Shown: one piece after another, positions 1-8,492 of the stretch
Layout of the letters: each line of letters begins with the position of its first letter
How positions within the stretch are numbered: the first letter of the stretch is position 1
DNA from: Candidatus Saccharimonadota bacterium
GTDB taxonomy: Bacteria > Patescibacteriota > Saccharimonadia > Saccharimonadales > Saccharimonadaceae
Length of the DNA stretch: 13,657 bases
Reading direction: 5' to 3'
Assembly: GCA_900556355.1 (NCBI GenBank)
Contig: UNSP01000002.1
Location: forward strand, 1 to 13,657
The notes under the pieces: generated by a model
What the model was told of the DNA's origin: nothing
Seen by the model: only the letters and a program-made list of their open reading frames with translations
Database searches by the model: none
Program-made: the position numbers and the translations under genes

Positions 1-1
1 C

Positions 2-823
2 AATCAGGAGCTGATTGCTCTGTTTGATAAATACGGCAGTGACCGGCGCCAGGCGCTGCGGGAAAATAAGAAGCTTTCCTATCTGTACGCACTGGCAGAT
101 TTGCGGGAAAACCTGTTGGACTGGTGCCAATTTGACCCGGAACAGCAGGCGCTGCAGATCGGGGCGGACGCGGGCGCGCTGACAGGGCTGCTTGCCAGGC
201 GTTTATCGTCGGTAACGGTGCTGGATGCTTCCGAAGAAAATCTGGAGGTAGTACGCCGCCGCTTCCAGACAGAGCCCGAGCTGGCGGCGAAGATCCGCTA
301 TGTCTGTGCGGATGTGGAGACGTATGCGATGAAAGCGGAAAAGCGTGGCGGGACATATGGATATGTAATGCTGATCGGGGGGTTGACGGCGGCAGATAAA
401 GCGGGACGCGCGGCACAGATGACAGCCGCAAAACAGCTTCTTTCTGCTCATGGAACCTTGATTGCGGCGGCTTCCAACTGGTTTGGCGTGAAATACATGG
501 CAGGCGCAGAGCGGGAGACGGGCGCACTTTCCTGGAACGAAATGAAGCAGCTGCTTCCGGGCGGGGAATTTTACTATCCGATGCCGGATTACCGGACGGC
601 GGGAGAGATTTTTTCAGATGCCTATCTGCCGAAAAAAGGCGATCTGACCGGTGTGTTACCGGTCTATGACTGTCCGCAGTATATGCTGATGGATATGGGG
701 GCGGCGCTCGATGCAGCCTGCGAAGACGGACGGTTCCCGGAATTTGCGAATGCATTTCTGGTTTTTTGGCAGTTTTATAAATACGATTCATTGTTTTGCT
801 ATAATCGGCATATTTTTGTATAA
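2..823 (+). CDS. SAM-dependent methyltransferase-domain protein, 5' partial and probably 3' truncated
   Basis: The frame is open from the window edge (33 codons before the first ATG at 101), so the true start lies upstream. The protein shows a class I methyltransferase fold: a motif I-like stretch LQIGADAGALTG about 50 residues in (family form EIGxGxGALTG, here with Q in place of the acidic residue), then VTVLDAS and RYVCADVE. It continues with PMPDYRTAGEIFSDAYLPKKG and FPEFANAFLV, which I recognise from methyltransferase-domain proteins of Lachnospiraceae polysaccharide loci. Those continue well beyond this point; here, after codon 761-763, the DNA turns AT-rich and the reading runs out in an unrelated tail ending at 823. 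Its GC-rich codons (ctg, gcg, cgg) are unlike every other gene in the window. The methyltransferase domain is fairly certain, the substrate is unknown, and the gene is probably not intact. Confidence 0.7.
   Translation, partial: NQELIALFDKYGSDRRQALRENKKLSYLYALADLRENLLDWCQFDPEQQALQIGADAGALTGLLARRLSSVTVLDASEENLEVVRRRFQTEPELAAKIRYVCADVETYAMKAEKRGGTYGYVMLIGGLTAADKAGRAAQMTAAKQLLSAHGTLIAAASNWFGVKYMAGAERETGALSWNEMKQLLPGGEFYYPMPDYRTAGEIFSDAYLPKKGDLTGVLPVYDCPQYMLMDMGAALDAACEDGRFPEFANAFLVFWQFYKYDSLFCYNRHIFV
755..800. other. Composition breakpoint: probable chimeric or recombination joint
   Basis: Left of about 765 the sequence is GC-rich with Clostridia-style codons. Right of it the DNA is AT-rich and runs straight into promoter-like sequence for the sugar transferase at 838. 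The recognisable methyltransferase homology ends at the FPEFANAFLV codons (734-763), in the same few bases where composition changes. No insertion sequence, integrase, tRNA or obvious direct repeat marks the joint. It could be an assembly chimera, a contig misjoin or a real transfer. The sequence alone does not decide between them. Confidence 0.6.
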
Positions 824-824
824 T
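796..824 (+). promoter_or_regulatory. Putative promoter of the sugar transferase gene
   Basis: TTGCTA (796-801) and TATAAT (819-824) are 17 bases apart. Initiation near 831 would leave a leader of about 7 nt before the ATG at 838, with no clear Shine-Dalgarno site. A second candidate is an extended -10, TGCTATAAT (797-805), starting near 812. Both lie inside the AT-rich side of the breakpoint. Confidence 0.5.
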
Positions 825-837
825 TACCCCAGAGATT

Positions 838-2259
838 ATGCGGAAAAAGTTTGATTTTTACTTCAAAATTGTTCTGGTCGTTCTTGATATCTTAGCTTTA
901 TTGAGCGCATTTACTATTGCCTATATTTTGCGAATTTCCCTGGATCCTAGACCATTCCATATCAGCATCAATGCTATGGATTTTATCACCTCCATTTTTA
1001 TGACGTTGCCGTTGTGGATTGTAATGTTCTACTTCTTCGGCTTATACGACCGAGAGGTTTACACACACCCATTGCGAAACTTTGGACAAATACTTTTAGC
1101 GTCAATAACTGGAATTATGATTATGATTTCCGTGGCGTTCTTTACCAATACTCCATTATTCCCGGCCAAGCTTGTCGCGGTTTACGCCACTGGAATTGGC
1201 TTCATCTTACTAATGATTTTCCGCAGCGCCGCCAATATTGTTCGCCTAAAACTATTAAAGCGCGGTTTGGGTGCGCGCCGTGTTATATTAATTGGCAATT
1301 GTGACTTAACTCACGTTCTGACTGATTTTATAGAAACTAATCCGTTAACTGGCTTTAAGATTAGCGGAATTGTTGCGCAAACCCAGTTCATTCCTATTGA
1401 ATTAAAAAAGCTTCGACGCTCGTCCTTAGAATCGGCGCTCACCATGGATAAAATTGATGTTATTATCCAAACCGACTCAAAAAACGTTAGCGAACATTAT
1501 CAAATTGCCCAGAAACATTATCTGGATTTTTATCAAGCGCCGGAATTCGACGGAATTATGACCACCAAACACACTATTGATATCATCGACTCCGTGCCGC
1601 TAATTCACACTCATCCGACGCCGCTAATGGGCTATGGGCGAATTGTGAAGCGAATTATGGATATTATCGGTGGAACAGCTGGGATTATCATCGCCTCACC
1701 AATTATGCTTTTGGTGGCAATTGCCGTAAAAATCAGCGACCCAGCAGGACCGATTTTAATGCACGGCAAACAACAGAAACGTCTCACTCGCTACAATCGA
1801 CCGTTTAAAGTCTACAAATTTCGCTCACATTATGCAAAGTTTGATGGCAAAACCGACGAAGAAGTGTTTCGAATGGTTGGTAAGCCTGAGCTAATTGAAG
1901 AATACCGTAAAAACGGCGACAAACTTGATCATGATTTTCGCGTGACGCCAGTTGGTCGATTTATTCGTCGCTTCAGTCTTGATGAATTGCCACAATTATT
2001 CAACGTCGTAAAGGGCGACATCAGCCTAGTCGGACCGCGAGCGCTGGTGCCACACGAGTTAAGCGCCTACGACAAAAAACATGTTTTATTAGCGGTCAAA
2101 TCAGGACTCACTGGACTTGCAGTAGTGTCTGGTCGGCGCAGTATTAGCTTTGAAGAGCGTCGACGAATCGACTTATATTATGTTCAAAACTGGAGTATCT
2201 GGATGGACATCACGATTTTATTAAAAACCTGCTTGGTCATTTTCCAGAAAGATAATTAA
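838..2259 (+). CDS. Polyprenyl-phosphate glycosyl-1-phosphate transferase (WbaP/CpsE-like)
   Basis: This enzyme would transfer a sugar-1-phosphate from a nucleotide sugar to undecaprenyl phosphate, the first membrane step of surface glycan assembly. The protein has 473 residues, a usual length. Four hydrophobic segments lie at about 10-31, 48-70, 84-103 and 110-128. They are followed by a Rossmann-like CoA-binding domain (RVILIGN, ~148-154), then a re-entrant or membrane segment near 270-300 and the catalytic bacterial sugar transferase domain. That domain shows PFKVYKFRS (322-330), SLDELPQLFNVVKGD with the Asp-Glu dyad at 382-383, SLVGPRALVPHE, and the C-terminal GLTGLAVVSGRR. The donor cannot be read from the sequence. 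The stop overlaps the next start (TAATG), so it heads an operon with the two glycosyltransferases that follow. Confidence 0.9.
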   Translation: MRKKFDFYFKIVLVVLDILALLSAFTIAYILRISLDPRPFHISINAMDFITSIFMTLPLWIVMFYFFGLYDREVYTHPLRNFGQILLASITGIMIMISVAFFTNTPLFPAKLVAVYATGIGFILLMIFRSAANIVRLKLLKRGLGARRVILIGNCDLTHVLTDFIETNPLTGFKISGIVAQTQFIPIELKKLRRSSLESALTMDKIDVIIQTDSKNVSEHYQIAQKHYLDFYQAPEFDGIMTTKHTIDIIDSVPLIHTHPTPLMGYGRIVKRIMDIIGGTAGIIIASPIMLLVAIAVKISDPAGPILMHGKQQKRLTRYNRPFKVYKFRSHYAKFDGKTDEEVFRMVGKPELIEEYRKNGDKLDHDFRVTPVGRFIRRFSLDELPQLFNVVKGDISLVGPRALVPHELSAYDKKHVLLAVKSGLTGLAVVSGRRSISFEERRRIDLYYVQNWSIWMDITILLKTCLVIFQKDN

Positions 2260-3400
2260 TGAGTAAGCCAAAAATTGCCATAGTTCACGATTGGATTTAC
2301 GGCGGCGGAGCCGAAAAAGTCGTTTTGGAAATTCACAAATTGTACCCAGATGCGCCAATTTATACTTCTTTTTGTAGCGATGAATGGCGAGAAAGGTTAA
2401 ATAATAAAGTTGTTACTGGCTATTTACAGCGATGGCCGTTTTCAAAAATTCGACGATTACTGCCACTTCTTAGGCAATGGTGGTTTGCTAAGCTTGATCT
2501 TAGCGAATTTGACATTATCATCTCCAGTTCGGGAAATGGCGAGGCAAAATTCGTCCGCAAATCCAGACCAGATCAACTTCATATTTGTTATTGTCACACG
2601 CCAACGCATTTTTATTGGCGGCACTACGACGAATATATCAAACGACCAAGTTTCCGTCCGCAATGGCTGGCGCGCCTAGGCTTAAAAACCCTAGTCCGAC
2701 CACTGAAAAAACGAGATTTTAGCGCCGCTCAGCAAGTCGATGTTTTTATCGCCAACTCTACGGGAATTCAGGCTGATATTGAAGAGTTTTATCAGCGAAA
2801 AAGTACGGTTATTTTTCCGCCAATTGACGTGTCGAGCTTTTCGCCACTTGCTAAAATCGCAAGCAAACGTCCATCCCTAAAAATCCTCGCTGTCTGATTT
2901 GGGGGCGAATTGTACCGATGAAACGGCTTGACATTGCTATTAAAGCTTGTCAGAAGCTTGGCTGGCAATTAGATATTATTGGAAAAGGTCCAGACGTTGA
3001 TAATCTAAAAAATATCGCCAATAAACATACTAATTTCTTAGGATTTGTCGATAATGCCACACGAGAAAAATATATTAAAAAAGCAGATTTGTTTATCTTT
3101 TGTTCACACGAAGATTTTGGAATCGCGCCAGTTGAAGCGTTGGCGTCTGGTATTCCAGTGGTTGCGTATGAAGCTGGCGGCGCACTTGATTATATAAAAC
3201 CTGAAAAAAATGGCTGGTTCTTTTCTGAGCAAACGGATTCTTCATTGCTAGAAACCTTAGAGAAACTTCCAGAAAAAAAAGTTTCACCAACAAAAATCTC
3301 AGCCACAGCTAACGAATTTTCAGCTGCAATTTTCCATAAAGCGATAAAAAATATAGTTGATAAATCATGGAAGGAACATTATCGTGAAAATCGTAATTGA
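2259..3400 (+). pseudogene. GT4 family glycosyltransferase split by a frameshift
   Basis: Two adjacent frames make one GT4 enzyme of about 380 residues. The N-terminal part (2259-2897, 212 aa) has the acceptor domain, KIAIVHDWIYGGGAEKV and FIANSTGIQADIEEFY, and ends at ...LKILAV then TGA (2895-2897). The C-terminal part is open in another frame and resumes as GRIVPMKRLDIAIKA, which should follow ILAV directly; from the ATG at 2918 it reads to 3400. It carries the GT-B donor motif EDFGIAPVE (EX7E) and VVAYEAGGALDYI. A net loss of one base or gain of two near 2891-2905 explains the break. The N-terminal half resembles WbaZ-type mannosyl/rhamnosyltransferases. As read, neither half is a full enzyme. 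This could be a true pseudogene, a sequencing or assembly error, or, less likely, programmed frameshifting. Confidence 0.85.
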
Positions 3401-4481
3401 CGCCCGAACATTAAGGACTAGCACTGGTCGCTACATCGAACGGCTGATTCATTATTTGCAGAAAATTGATAATAAAAACGATTATGTTATTCTGCTCAAA
3501 CCAAAAGACTTCGACAGTTGGCAGCCAAATAACTCAAGATTTCAGAAAGTTATTTGCCCATATAAAGAATACACTTTTGCTGAGCAAATCGGCTTTAAAA
3601 AACAACTTGAAAGTCTCCATCCAGACTTAGTTCATTTTGCGATGGTTCAGCAGCCTGTTTGGTATAATTCCAGCCCAGTTGTTACTACGATGCAAGATTT
3701 AACCACTGTTCGCTTCAAAAATCCTGATAAAAATCCTGTCGTTTTCTGGATTAAGCAGCAAATTTACAAATGGGTCAATAAAAAAGTTGCGAAAAAATCT
3801 TCACATATCATCACAATTTCTAACTTCGTAAAAAATGATTTGATTCAATTCACCGGCGTAAACCCAGAGAAAATTACTGTAACTTTGGAATCTGCGGATG
3901 AGTTACCAAAAGGCAACGAACCTGTTGACGAGTTGATTGGTAAAAAATTCATTATGTATATTGGTAGACCAACACCACATAAAAACCTTCGACGACTAAT
4001 TGACGCGTTTGCCTTGTTGCAAAAAAAATATCCAGATTTAACACTGGCTTTGGCTGGTAAAAAAGATAGTAATTACGTTCGTCACGAGACATATGTAAAT
4101 GAGCGTGGAATTAAAAACGTCGTGTTTACCGGCTTTATATCAGACGAGCAATTGCGCTGGATGTACGAAAATACGGCAGTTTATTGCTTCCCTTCGCTCA
4201 GTGAAGGATTTGGTTTGCCGGGATTAGAGGCAATGTTACACGGCGCGCCAGTCGCTTCGAGCACAGCTACTTGCCTACCAGAAACCCACGGTGATGCCGC
4301 TCACTATTTTGATCCTTTCAGTGTCGAGGATATAGCAAAATCAATTGACGACATCTTATCTGACGACAAATTGCGCAATGAACTCGTTAAAAAAGGCAAG
4401 AAACACGTTAAGACATTTTCATGGCAACGCATGGCCGAGCAGACTTTGGCTGTGTATGAAAAATATGGTCGGAAAAGTTGA
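3384..4481 (+). CDS. GT4 family glycosyltransferase
   Basis: This is a cytoplasmic retaining glycosyltransferase of 365 residues that would add a sugar to the lipid-linked glycan. I chose the GTG at 3384 because it gives the typical start VKIVIDARTL and follows AAGGAA (3371-3376) at good spacing; the upstream TTG at 3357 adds unrelated residues. The GT-B fold is seen as the N-terminal VKIVIDAR and TSTGRYIERL, then ITISNFVKNDLIQ, KFIMYIGRPTPHKNLRRLIDAF at the start of the donor domain, VVFTGFISDEQL, and SEGFGLPGLEAM with the EX7E glutamates. It overlaps the end of the frameshifted GT4 by 17 nt, implying translational coupling. Donor and acceptor cannot be assigned; mannosyl or rhamnosyl transfer is plausible from the context. 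The gene ends with TGA, two bases before the end of the convergent gene. Confidence 0.9.
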   Translation: MKIVIDARTLRTSTGRYIERLIHYLQKIDNKNDYVILLKPKDFDSWQPNNSRFQKVICPYKEYTFAEQIGFKKQLESLHPDLVHFAMVQQPVWYNSSPVVTTMQDLTTVRFKNPDKNPVVFWIKQQIYKWVNKKVAKKSSHIITISNFVKNDLIQFTGVNPEKITVTLESADELPKGNEPVDELIGKKFIMYIGRPTPHKNLRRLIDAFALLQKKYPDLTLALAGKKDSNYVRHETYVNERGIKNVVFTGFISDEQLRWMYENTAVYCFPSLSEGFGLPGLEAMLHGAPVASSTATCLPETHGDAAHYFDPFSVEDIAKSIDDILSDDKLRNELVKKGKKHVKTFSWQRMAEQTLAVYEKYGRKS

Positions 4482-4483
4482 GG

Positions 4484-4921
4484 TTAGCTTTCCTGTCCAG
4501 TAGCTTGATTAATTCGAGTAGACGAGTCTGTTTTATTTGAGCCGCCAACTCCATAGACCATTTCGATGTTGTACTTTTCACAAACATCACGCTCTGGAAC
4601 AACTTCTGGCGCTGATCTATCGCCACCATTTGCAAACACCAATTGACATCCCGGATATTGCCGAGCGATCATTTCTAAGGTTTCCGTAACTGGAGGCTCT
4701 TCATCAATAGAAAGCATCACCTGATCCACGCCTTTTAATGCTCGCATTAAGCGAAGTCGATTTTCTTCATCAAGGATAATTTTTCCTTTTTTTAGCAATT
4801 GCTGCTTGTCATTATTCACCACTACAATCAAATAATCACCCATTTTTGCAGCCGCCTCAATCATATCTAAATGTCCACCGTGCAACGGATTAAAATAGCC
4901 GCTAACAATTACAACTTTCAT
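4484..4921 (-). CDS. Cytidylyltransferase-like nucleotidyltransferase (HxGH family)
   Basis: This small 145-residue enzyme of the nucleotidylyltransferase superfamily would join a nucleoside monophosphate from CTP or ATP to a phosphorylated small substrate. The N-terminus VIVSGYFNPLHGGHLDMI contains the signature HGGH (residues 14-17). ANGGDR lies near 97-102, and TDSSTRI (131-137) matches the C-terminal ISSTxxR-type nucleotide-binding motif. The ANGGDR motif and size recall the glycerol-3-phosphate cytidylyltransferase and heptose-1-phosphate adenylyltransferase groups, but the substrate is not clear. It has a strong ribosome site (GAGGAGG, complement of 4927-4933) and its own promoter divergent from rfbB. 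It lies antisense between the glycosyltransferase and rhamnose operons. Confidence 0.85.
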   Translation of the reverse strand: MKVVIVSGYFNPLHGGHLDMIEAAAKMGDYLIVVVNNDKQQLLKKGKIILDEENRLRLMRALKGVDQVMLSIDEEPPVTETLEMIARQYPGCQLVFANGGDRSAPEVVPERDVCEKYNIEMVYGVGGSNKTDSSTRINQATGQES

Positions 4922-4945
4922 AATATCCTCCTCTATAACTTCTCT

Positions 4946-5982
<1,037 letters not shown>

Positions 5983-5984
5983 TT

Positions 5985-6551
5985 ATGTTTGACCCAACTA
6001 ACTACAATGAACTTACAGTCACCGAATCGTCAATTCCAGGGTTATTTGTTATTAAATTACCCGTACATGGCGACAATCGCGGCTGGTTCAAAGAGAATTA
6101 TCAAAAAGAAAAAATGGAAATCTTAGGCTTACCGTCGTTCGATATCGTACAAAACAATATCAGCTTCAATGACAAAACTGGTGCCACACGCGGTCTTCAT
6201 GCTGAGCCTTGGAATAAATTCATTTCAACAGCCAATGGGCGTGTTTTTGGAGCTTGGTGTGACCTTCGTAAAGGAGATAGCTTCGGCCGAGTTTTCACGC
6301 ACGAGATTAATCCGGGTACGGCAATTTTCGTTCCTAAAGGCGTGGCTAACGGCTATCAGACACTTGATGATAATGTAGCCTACACGTACCTAGTTGATGC
6401 TCATTGGTTCCCAGATGCTAAATATACTTTTGTTAATTTATTTGATCCAGAGCTAAAAATTAACTGGCCAATCAATAAGGATCAAGCAATTATTTCCGAA
6501 AAAGATGCCGCACATCCACTATTAAGTAATGTAATTCCTATGGAGGTATAA
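5985..6551 (+). CDS. rfbC: dTDP-4-dehydrorhamnose 3,5-epimerase (RmlC-like)
   Basis: This enzyme epimerises C3 and C5 of dTDP-4-keto-6-deoxyglucose to give dTDP-4-keto-L-rhamnose. The 188-residue protein is a cupin of RmlC type with GDNRGWFKE (29-37), QNNIS, the catalytic-histidine motif RGLH (69-72), GRVFGAWCDLRKGDSFG, PKGVANGYQTL, and LFDPELKINWP followed by SEKDAAHP. The RGLHAEPWNKFI form, instead of the common RGLHYQ, matches the actinobacterial subfamily that is usually fused to RmlD. A ribosome site AAGGA (5972-5976) stands 8 bases before the ATG. The gene lies 2 bases after rfbB and 4 bases before rfbD. Function is well supported by context, although the subfamily is less studied than classical RmlC. 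Confidence 0.9.
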   Translation: MFDPTNYNELTVTESSIPGLFVIKLPVHGDNRGWFKENYQKEKMEILGLPSFDIVQNNISFNDKTGATRGLHAEPWNKFISTANGRVFGAWCDLRKGDSFGRVFTHEINPGTAIFVPKGVANGYQTLDDNVAYTYLVDAHWFPDAKYTFVNLFDPELKINWPINKDQAIISEKDAAHPLLSNVIPMEV

Positions 6552-6555
6552 AATT

Positions 6556-7407
6556 ATGGACGATAATAAAATTTTCATTATTGGCGCTAACGGACAACTA
6601 GGATTAGCCCTACAAAGACAATACCCTAATGCCAAATCTGCTGACATTGACACTCTTGATATCACAGACTTAGAATCAGTTGAATCTTTTGACTGGTCCA
6701 ACATTGATATTGTACTTAACGCTGCTGCCTTTACTAATGTCGATGGAGCAGAAACCGAAGAAGGCCGCGTAGCGTCTTGGAAAGTTAATGCGTCTGCAGT
6801 GTCTAACCTTACTCGGGTATGCCGAAAATATGATATGACAATGGTTCACATTTCCAGCGATTACGTATTCGATGGAACCCAAAAACCCCACACAGAGGAC
6901 GAGCCACTTAGCCCGCTTAGTGTCTATGGTCAGAGTAAGGCCGCAGGAGACCTATTGGTCGAACAATTAGACCGCTTCTATCTACTTCGATCCACATGGG
7001 TAATTGGTGAAGGCAAAAATTTTGTTCGCACCATGCTCGGATTGGCAGAAAAAAATATCTCACCAACCGTTGTTGATGATCAAATAGGCCGTTTAACGTT
7101 TACCAGTGAGCTAGTGCGTATTATAGATCATTTATTGTCAACTAAAGCTCCATTCGGAACTTACAATGCAACGAATGACGGACCACTCGCTTCTTGGGCA
7201 GACATTACTAGAAAAATATTTGAATTATCTAATCATAAAGACTTAATCGTTTCTAATACAACTACCACAGAATATTTTGCCAACAAGCCTGGAGTTGCGC
7301 CACGACCACTCAATAGCGATATGAGTCTAGATAAACTACACTCTACAGGATTTCAAAGCCGTAACTGGGAGGAAGACCTAAGGCAATACATCTCAAACAA
7401 CGCCTAA
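6556..7407 (+). CDS. rfbD: dTDP-4-dehydrorhamnose reductase
   Basis: This enzyme reduces dTDP-4-keto-L-rhamnose to dTDP-L-rhamnose with NAD(P)H, the last step of the pathway. The protein is a 283-residue RmlD-type short-chain dehydrogenase with GANGQLGLAL (10-19), NAAAFTNVDGAE, SSDYVFDGT (100-108), the catalytic YGQSK (Tyr124, Lys128), RSTWVIGEGKNFVRTM (145-160) and DDQIGRLTF. GGAGG (6542-6546), placed inside the end of rfbC, is a strong ribosome site and fixes the ATG at 6556. The sequence resembles the C-terminal half of the actinobacterial RmlC-RmlD fusion more than stand-alone enterobacterial RmlD. The stop at 7405-7407 is followed by the 86-nt gap that holds the rfbA promoter. Confidence 0.95.
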   Translation: MDDNKIFIIGANGQLGLALQRQYPNAKSADIDTLDITDLESVESFDWSNIDIVLNAAAFTNVDGAETEEGRVASWKVNASAVSNLTRVCRKYDMTMVHISSDYVFDGTQKPHTEDEPLSPLSVYGQSKAAGDLLVEQLDRFYLLRSTWVIGEGKNFVRTMLGLAEKNISPTVVDDQIGRLTFTSELVRIIDHLLSTKAPFGTYNATNDGPLASWADITRKIFELSNHKDLIVSNTTTTEYFANKPGVAPRPLNSDMSLDKLHSTGFQSRNWEEDLRQYISNNA

Positions 7408-7444
7408 AAAATACAACCTCCATTAATCTCAAAACCGTTTAACC

Positions 7445-7473
7445 TTGATACTGTCGAATCATAGATATATAAT
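7445..7473 (+). promoter_or_regulatory. Near-consensus promoter of rfbA
   Basis: TTGATA (7445-7450) and TATAAT (7468-7473) are exactly 17 bases apart, one mismatch from the sigma-70-type consensus. Initiation near 7480 gives a short leader with AAAGGAG (7484-7490). The rest of the 7408-7493 gap shows no hairpin that I can support. Confidence 0.75.
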
Positions 7474-7496
7474 CATACAACACAAAGGAGAATATG

Positions 7497-8342
7497 ATGA
7501 AGGGAATAATTTTAGCGGGTGGATCAGGTACGCGTCTATGGCCGATTACAAAAGCCATAAGTAAACAGTTGATGCCTATTTACGACAAGCCAATGATTTA
7601 CTATCCGCTAACCACGTTAATGCAAGCAGGAATTCGTGATATTTTAATAATCACCACTCCAGACGATCAAAACGGCTTCAAGAAACTTCTTGGTGATGGC
7701 TCGCAGTGGGGCATAAATTTAGAATACGCTGTTCAACCTACACCAGACGGTCTAGCGCAAGCTTTTATTATTGGTGAAAACTTTATCGGCAATGATAAAG
7801 TGGCGCTAATACTTGGCGACAACATATTCTACGGAGCCGCCCTTGATAATTCACTACAAGAGTGCACAGACCCCGACGGCGGCATTGTATTTGCATATAA
7901 AGTACTTGATCCTGAACGCTATGGAGTGGTTGAATTTAACGAGAATAATCAAGCTGTTTCCATTGAGGAAAAACCAGTGCATCCAAAATCCAATTTTGCA
8001 GTGGTAGGTCTATATTTTTATGATAACGATGTAATAGATATTGCTAAAAATGTAAAGCCATCCGACCGAGGAGAACTGGAGATAACATCCGTAAACGCTG
8101 AATATCTACATCGCAAAAAACTCAAAGTGCAGACTTTAGACAACGGTGACGTATGGCTTGATACTGGCACGATAAATAGCTTAACCGATGCCGAAGATTT
8201 TGTACGTGTAATCCAAACAAGGACTGGACAAATAGTCGGATCACCCGAAGTGACCGCCTTTCAAAACGGTTGGATTTCCAAGGAGCAGTTAGAAATACTT
8301 GCCGAACCATTAAAAAAATCTGGGTACGGCAAATATCTATAA
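7497..8342 (+). CDS. rfbA: Glucose-1-phosphate thymidylyltransferase
   Basis: This enzyme joins dTTP and glucose-1-phosphate to give dTDP-glucose, the entry step of dTDP-L-rhamnose synthesis. The protein has 281 residues and begins [16 protein letters not shown], the nucleotide-binding signature, with [16 protein letters not shown] following. [26 protein letters not shown] and VWLDTGT are also typical. ATG codons at 7494 and 7497 are both in frame. I prefer 7497, which is 6 bases from the AGGAG site and gives the normal MKGIIL start. It has its own promoter and uses more ATA isoleucine codons than rfbBCD, so it may have joined the cluster separately. Its end overlaps the convergent small ORF by 6 nt. 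Confidence 0.95.
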   Translation: MKGIILAGGSGTRLWPITKAISKQLMPIYDKPMIYYPLTTLMQAGIRDILIITTPDDQNGFKKLLGDGSQWGINLEYAVQPTPDGLAQAFIIGENFIGNDKVALILGDNIFYGAALDNSLQECTDPDGGIVFAYKVLDPERYGVVEFNENNQAVSIEEKPVHPKSNFAVVGLYFYDNDVIDIAKNVKPSDRGELEITSVNAEYLHRKKLKVQTLDNGDVWLDTGTINSLTDAEDFVRVIQTRTGQIVGSPEVTAFQNGWISKEQLEILAEPLKKSGYGKYL

Positions 8343-8492
8343 GCTCTTACAAGCACTAACTACATCGTTCGTAGACAATCCGTCCACATTCACAACCACA
8401 GCTCTGTCATAGCCTAGGGCATTATATATAGTATTCTTAGTTAAATCATCCCTAGTTAGAATAAGCCATTTTTTATTCCACATTTTTGTCAT
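8337..8492 (-). CDS. Small hypothetical protein, 51 aa
   Basis: A short ORF starts at an ATG (complement of 8490-8492) 20 nt inside the 3' end of the gtrA-like gene and ends with TAG inside the convergent rfbA terminus. The peptide begins [13 protein letters not shown] and ends [21 protein letters not shown]. Residues and hydrophobic pattern look protein-like, suggesting an alpha/beta fragment, but I do not recognise a family. The upstream site is weak (GAAGAA). It may be a real small protein coupled to the GtrA gene, the remnant of a larger gene cut by rearrangement, or chance. Confidence 0.4.
   Translation of the reverse strand: MTKMWNKKWLILTRDDLTKNTIYNALGYDRAVVVNVDGLSTNDVVSACKSL

Noticed and set aside
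1014..1304. Open frames overlapping the real genes on either strand (for example 1014-1304, 2457-2663, 11117-11350, 13018-13215).
   Set aside because: They lie wholly inside strongly supported genes, lack ribosome sites and family motifs, and have the composition expected of out-of-frame readings.
3357..3383. TTG at 3357 as the start of the second GT4 gene.
   Set aside because: The added nine residues do not look like the family, whereas GTG at 3384 gives VKIVIDAR and follows AAGGAA at good spacing.
2895..3400. In-frame TGA in the GT4 gene as evidence for a recoded UGA (glycine) as in SR1/Gracilibacteria.
   Set aside because: Reading through the TGA stays in the wrong frame and soon meets another TGA, and the downstream homology is in a different frame. 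TGA also ends the intact glycosyltransferase gene at 4481, so this is a frameshift under a standard code.
7408..7444. Possible intrinsic terminator after rfbD.
   Set aside because: There is a short A-run after the stop codon but I found no stable inverted repeat followed by a T-run.
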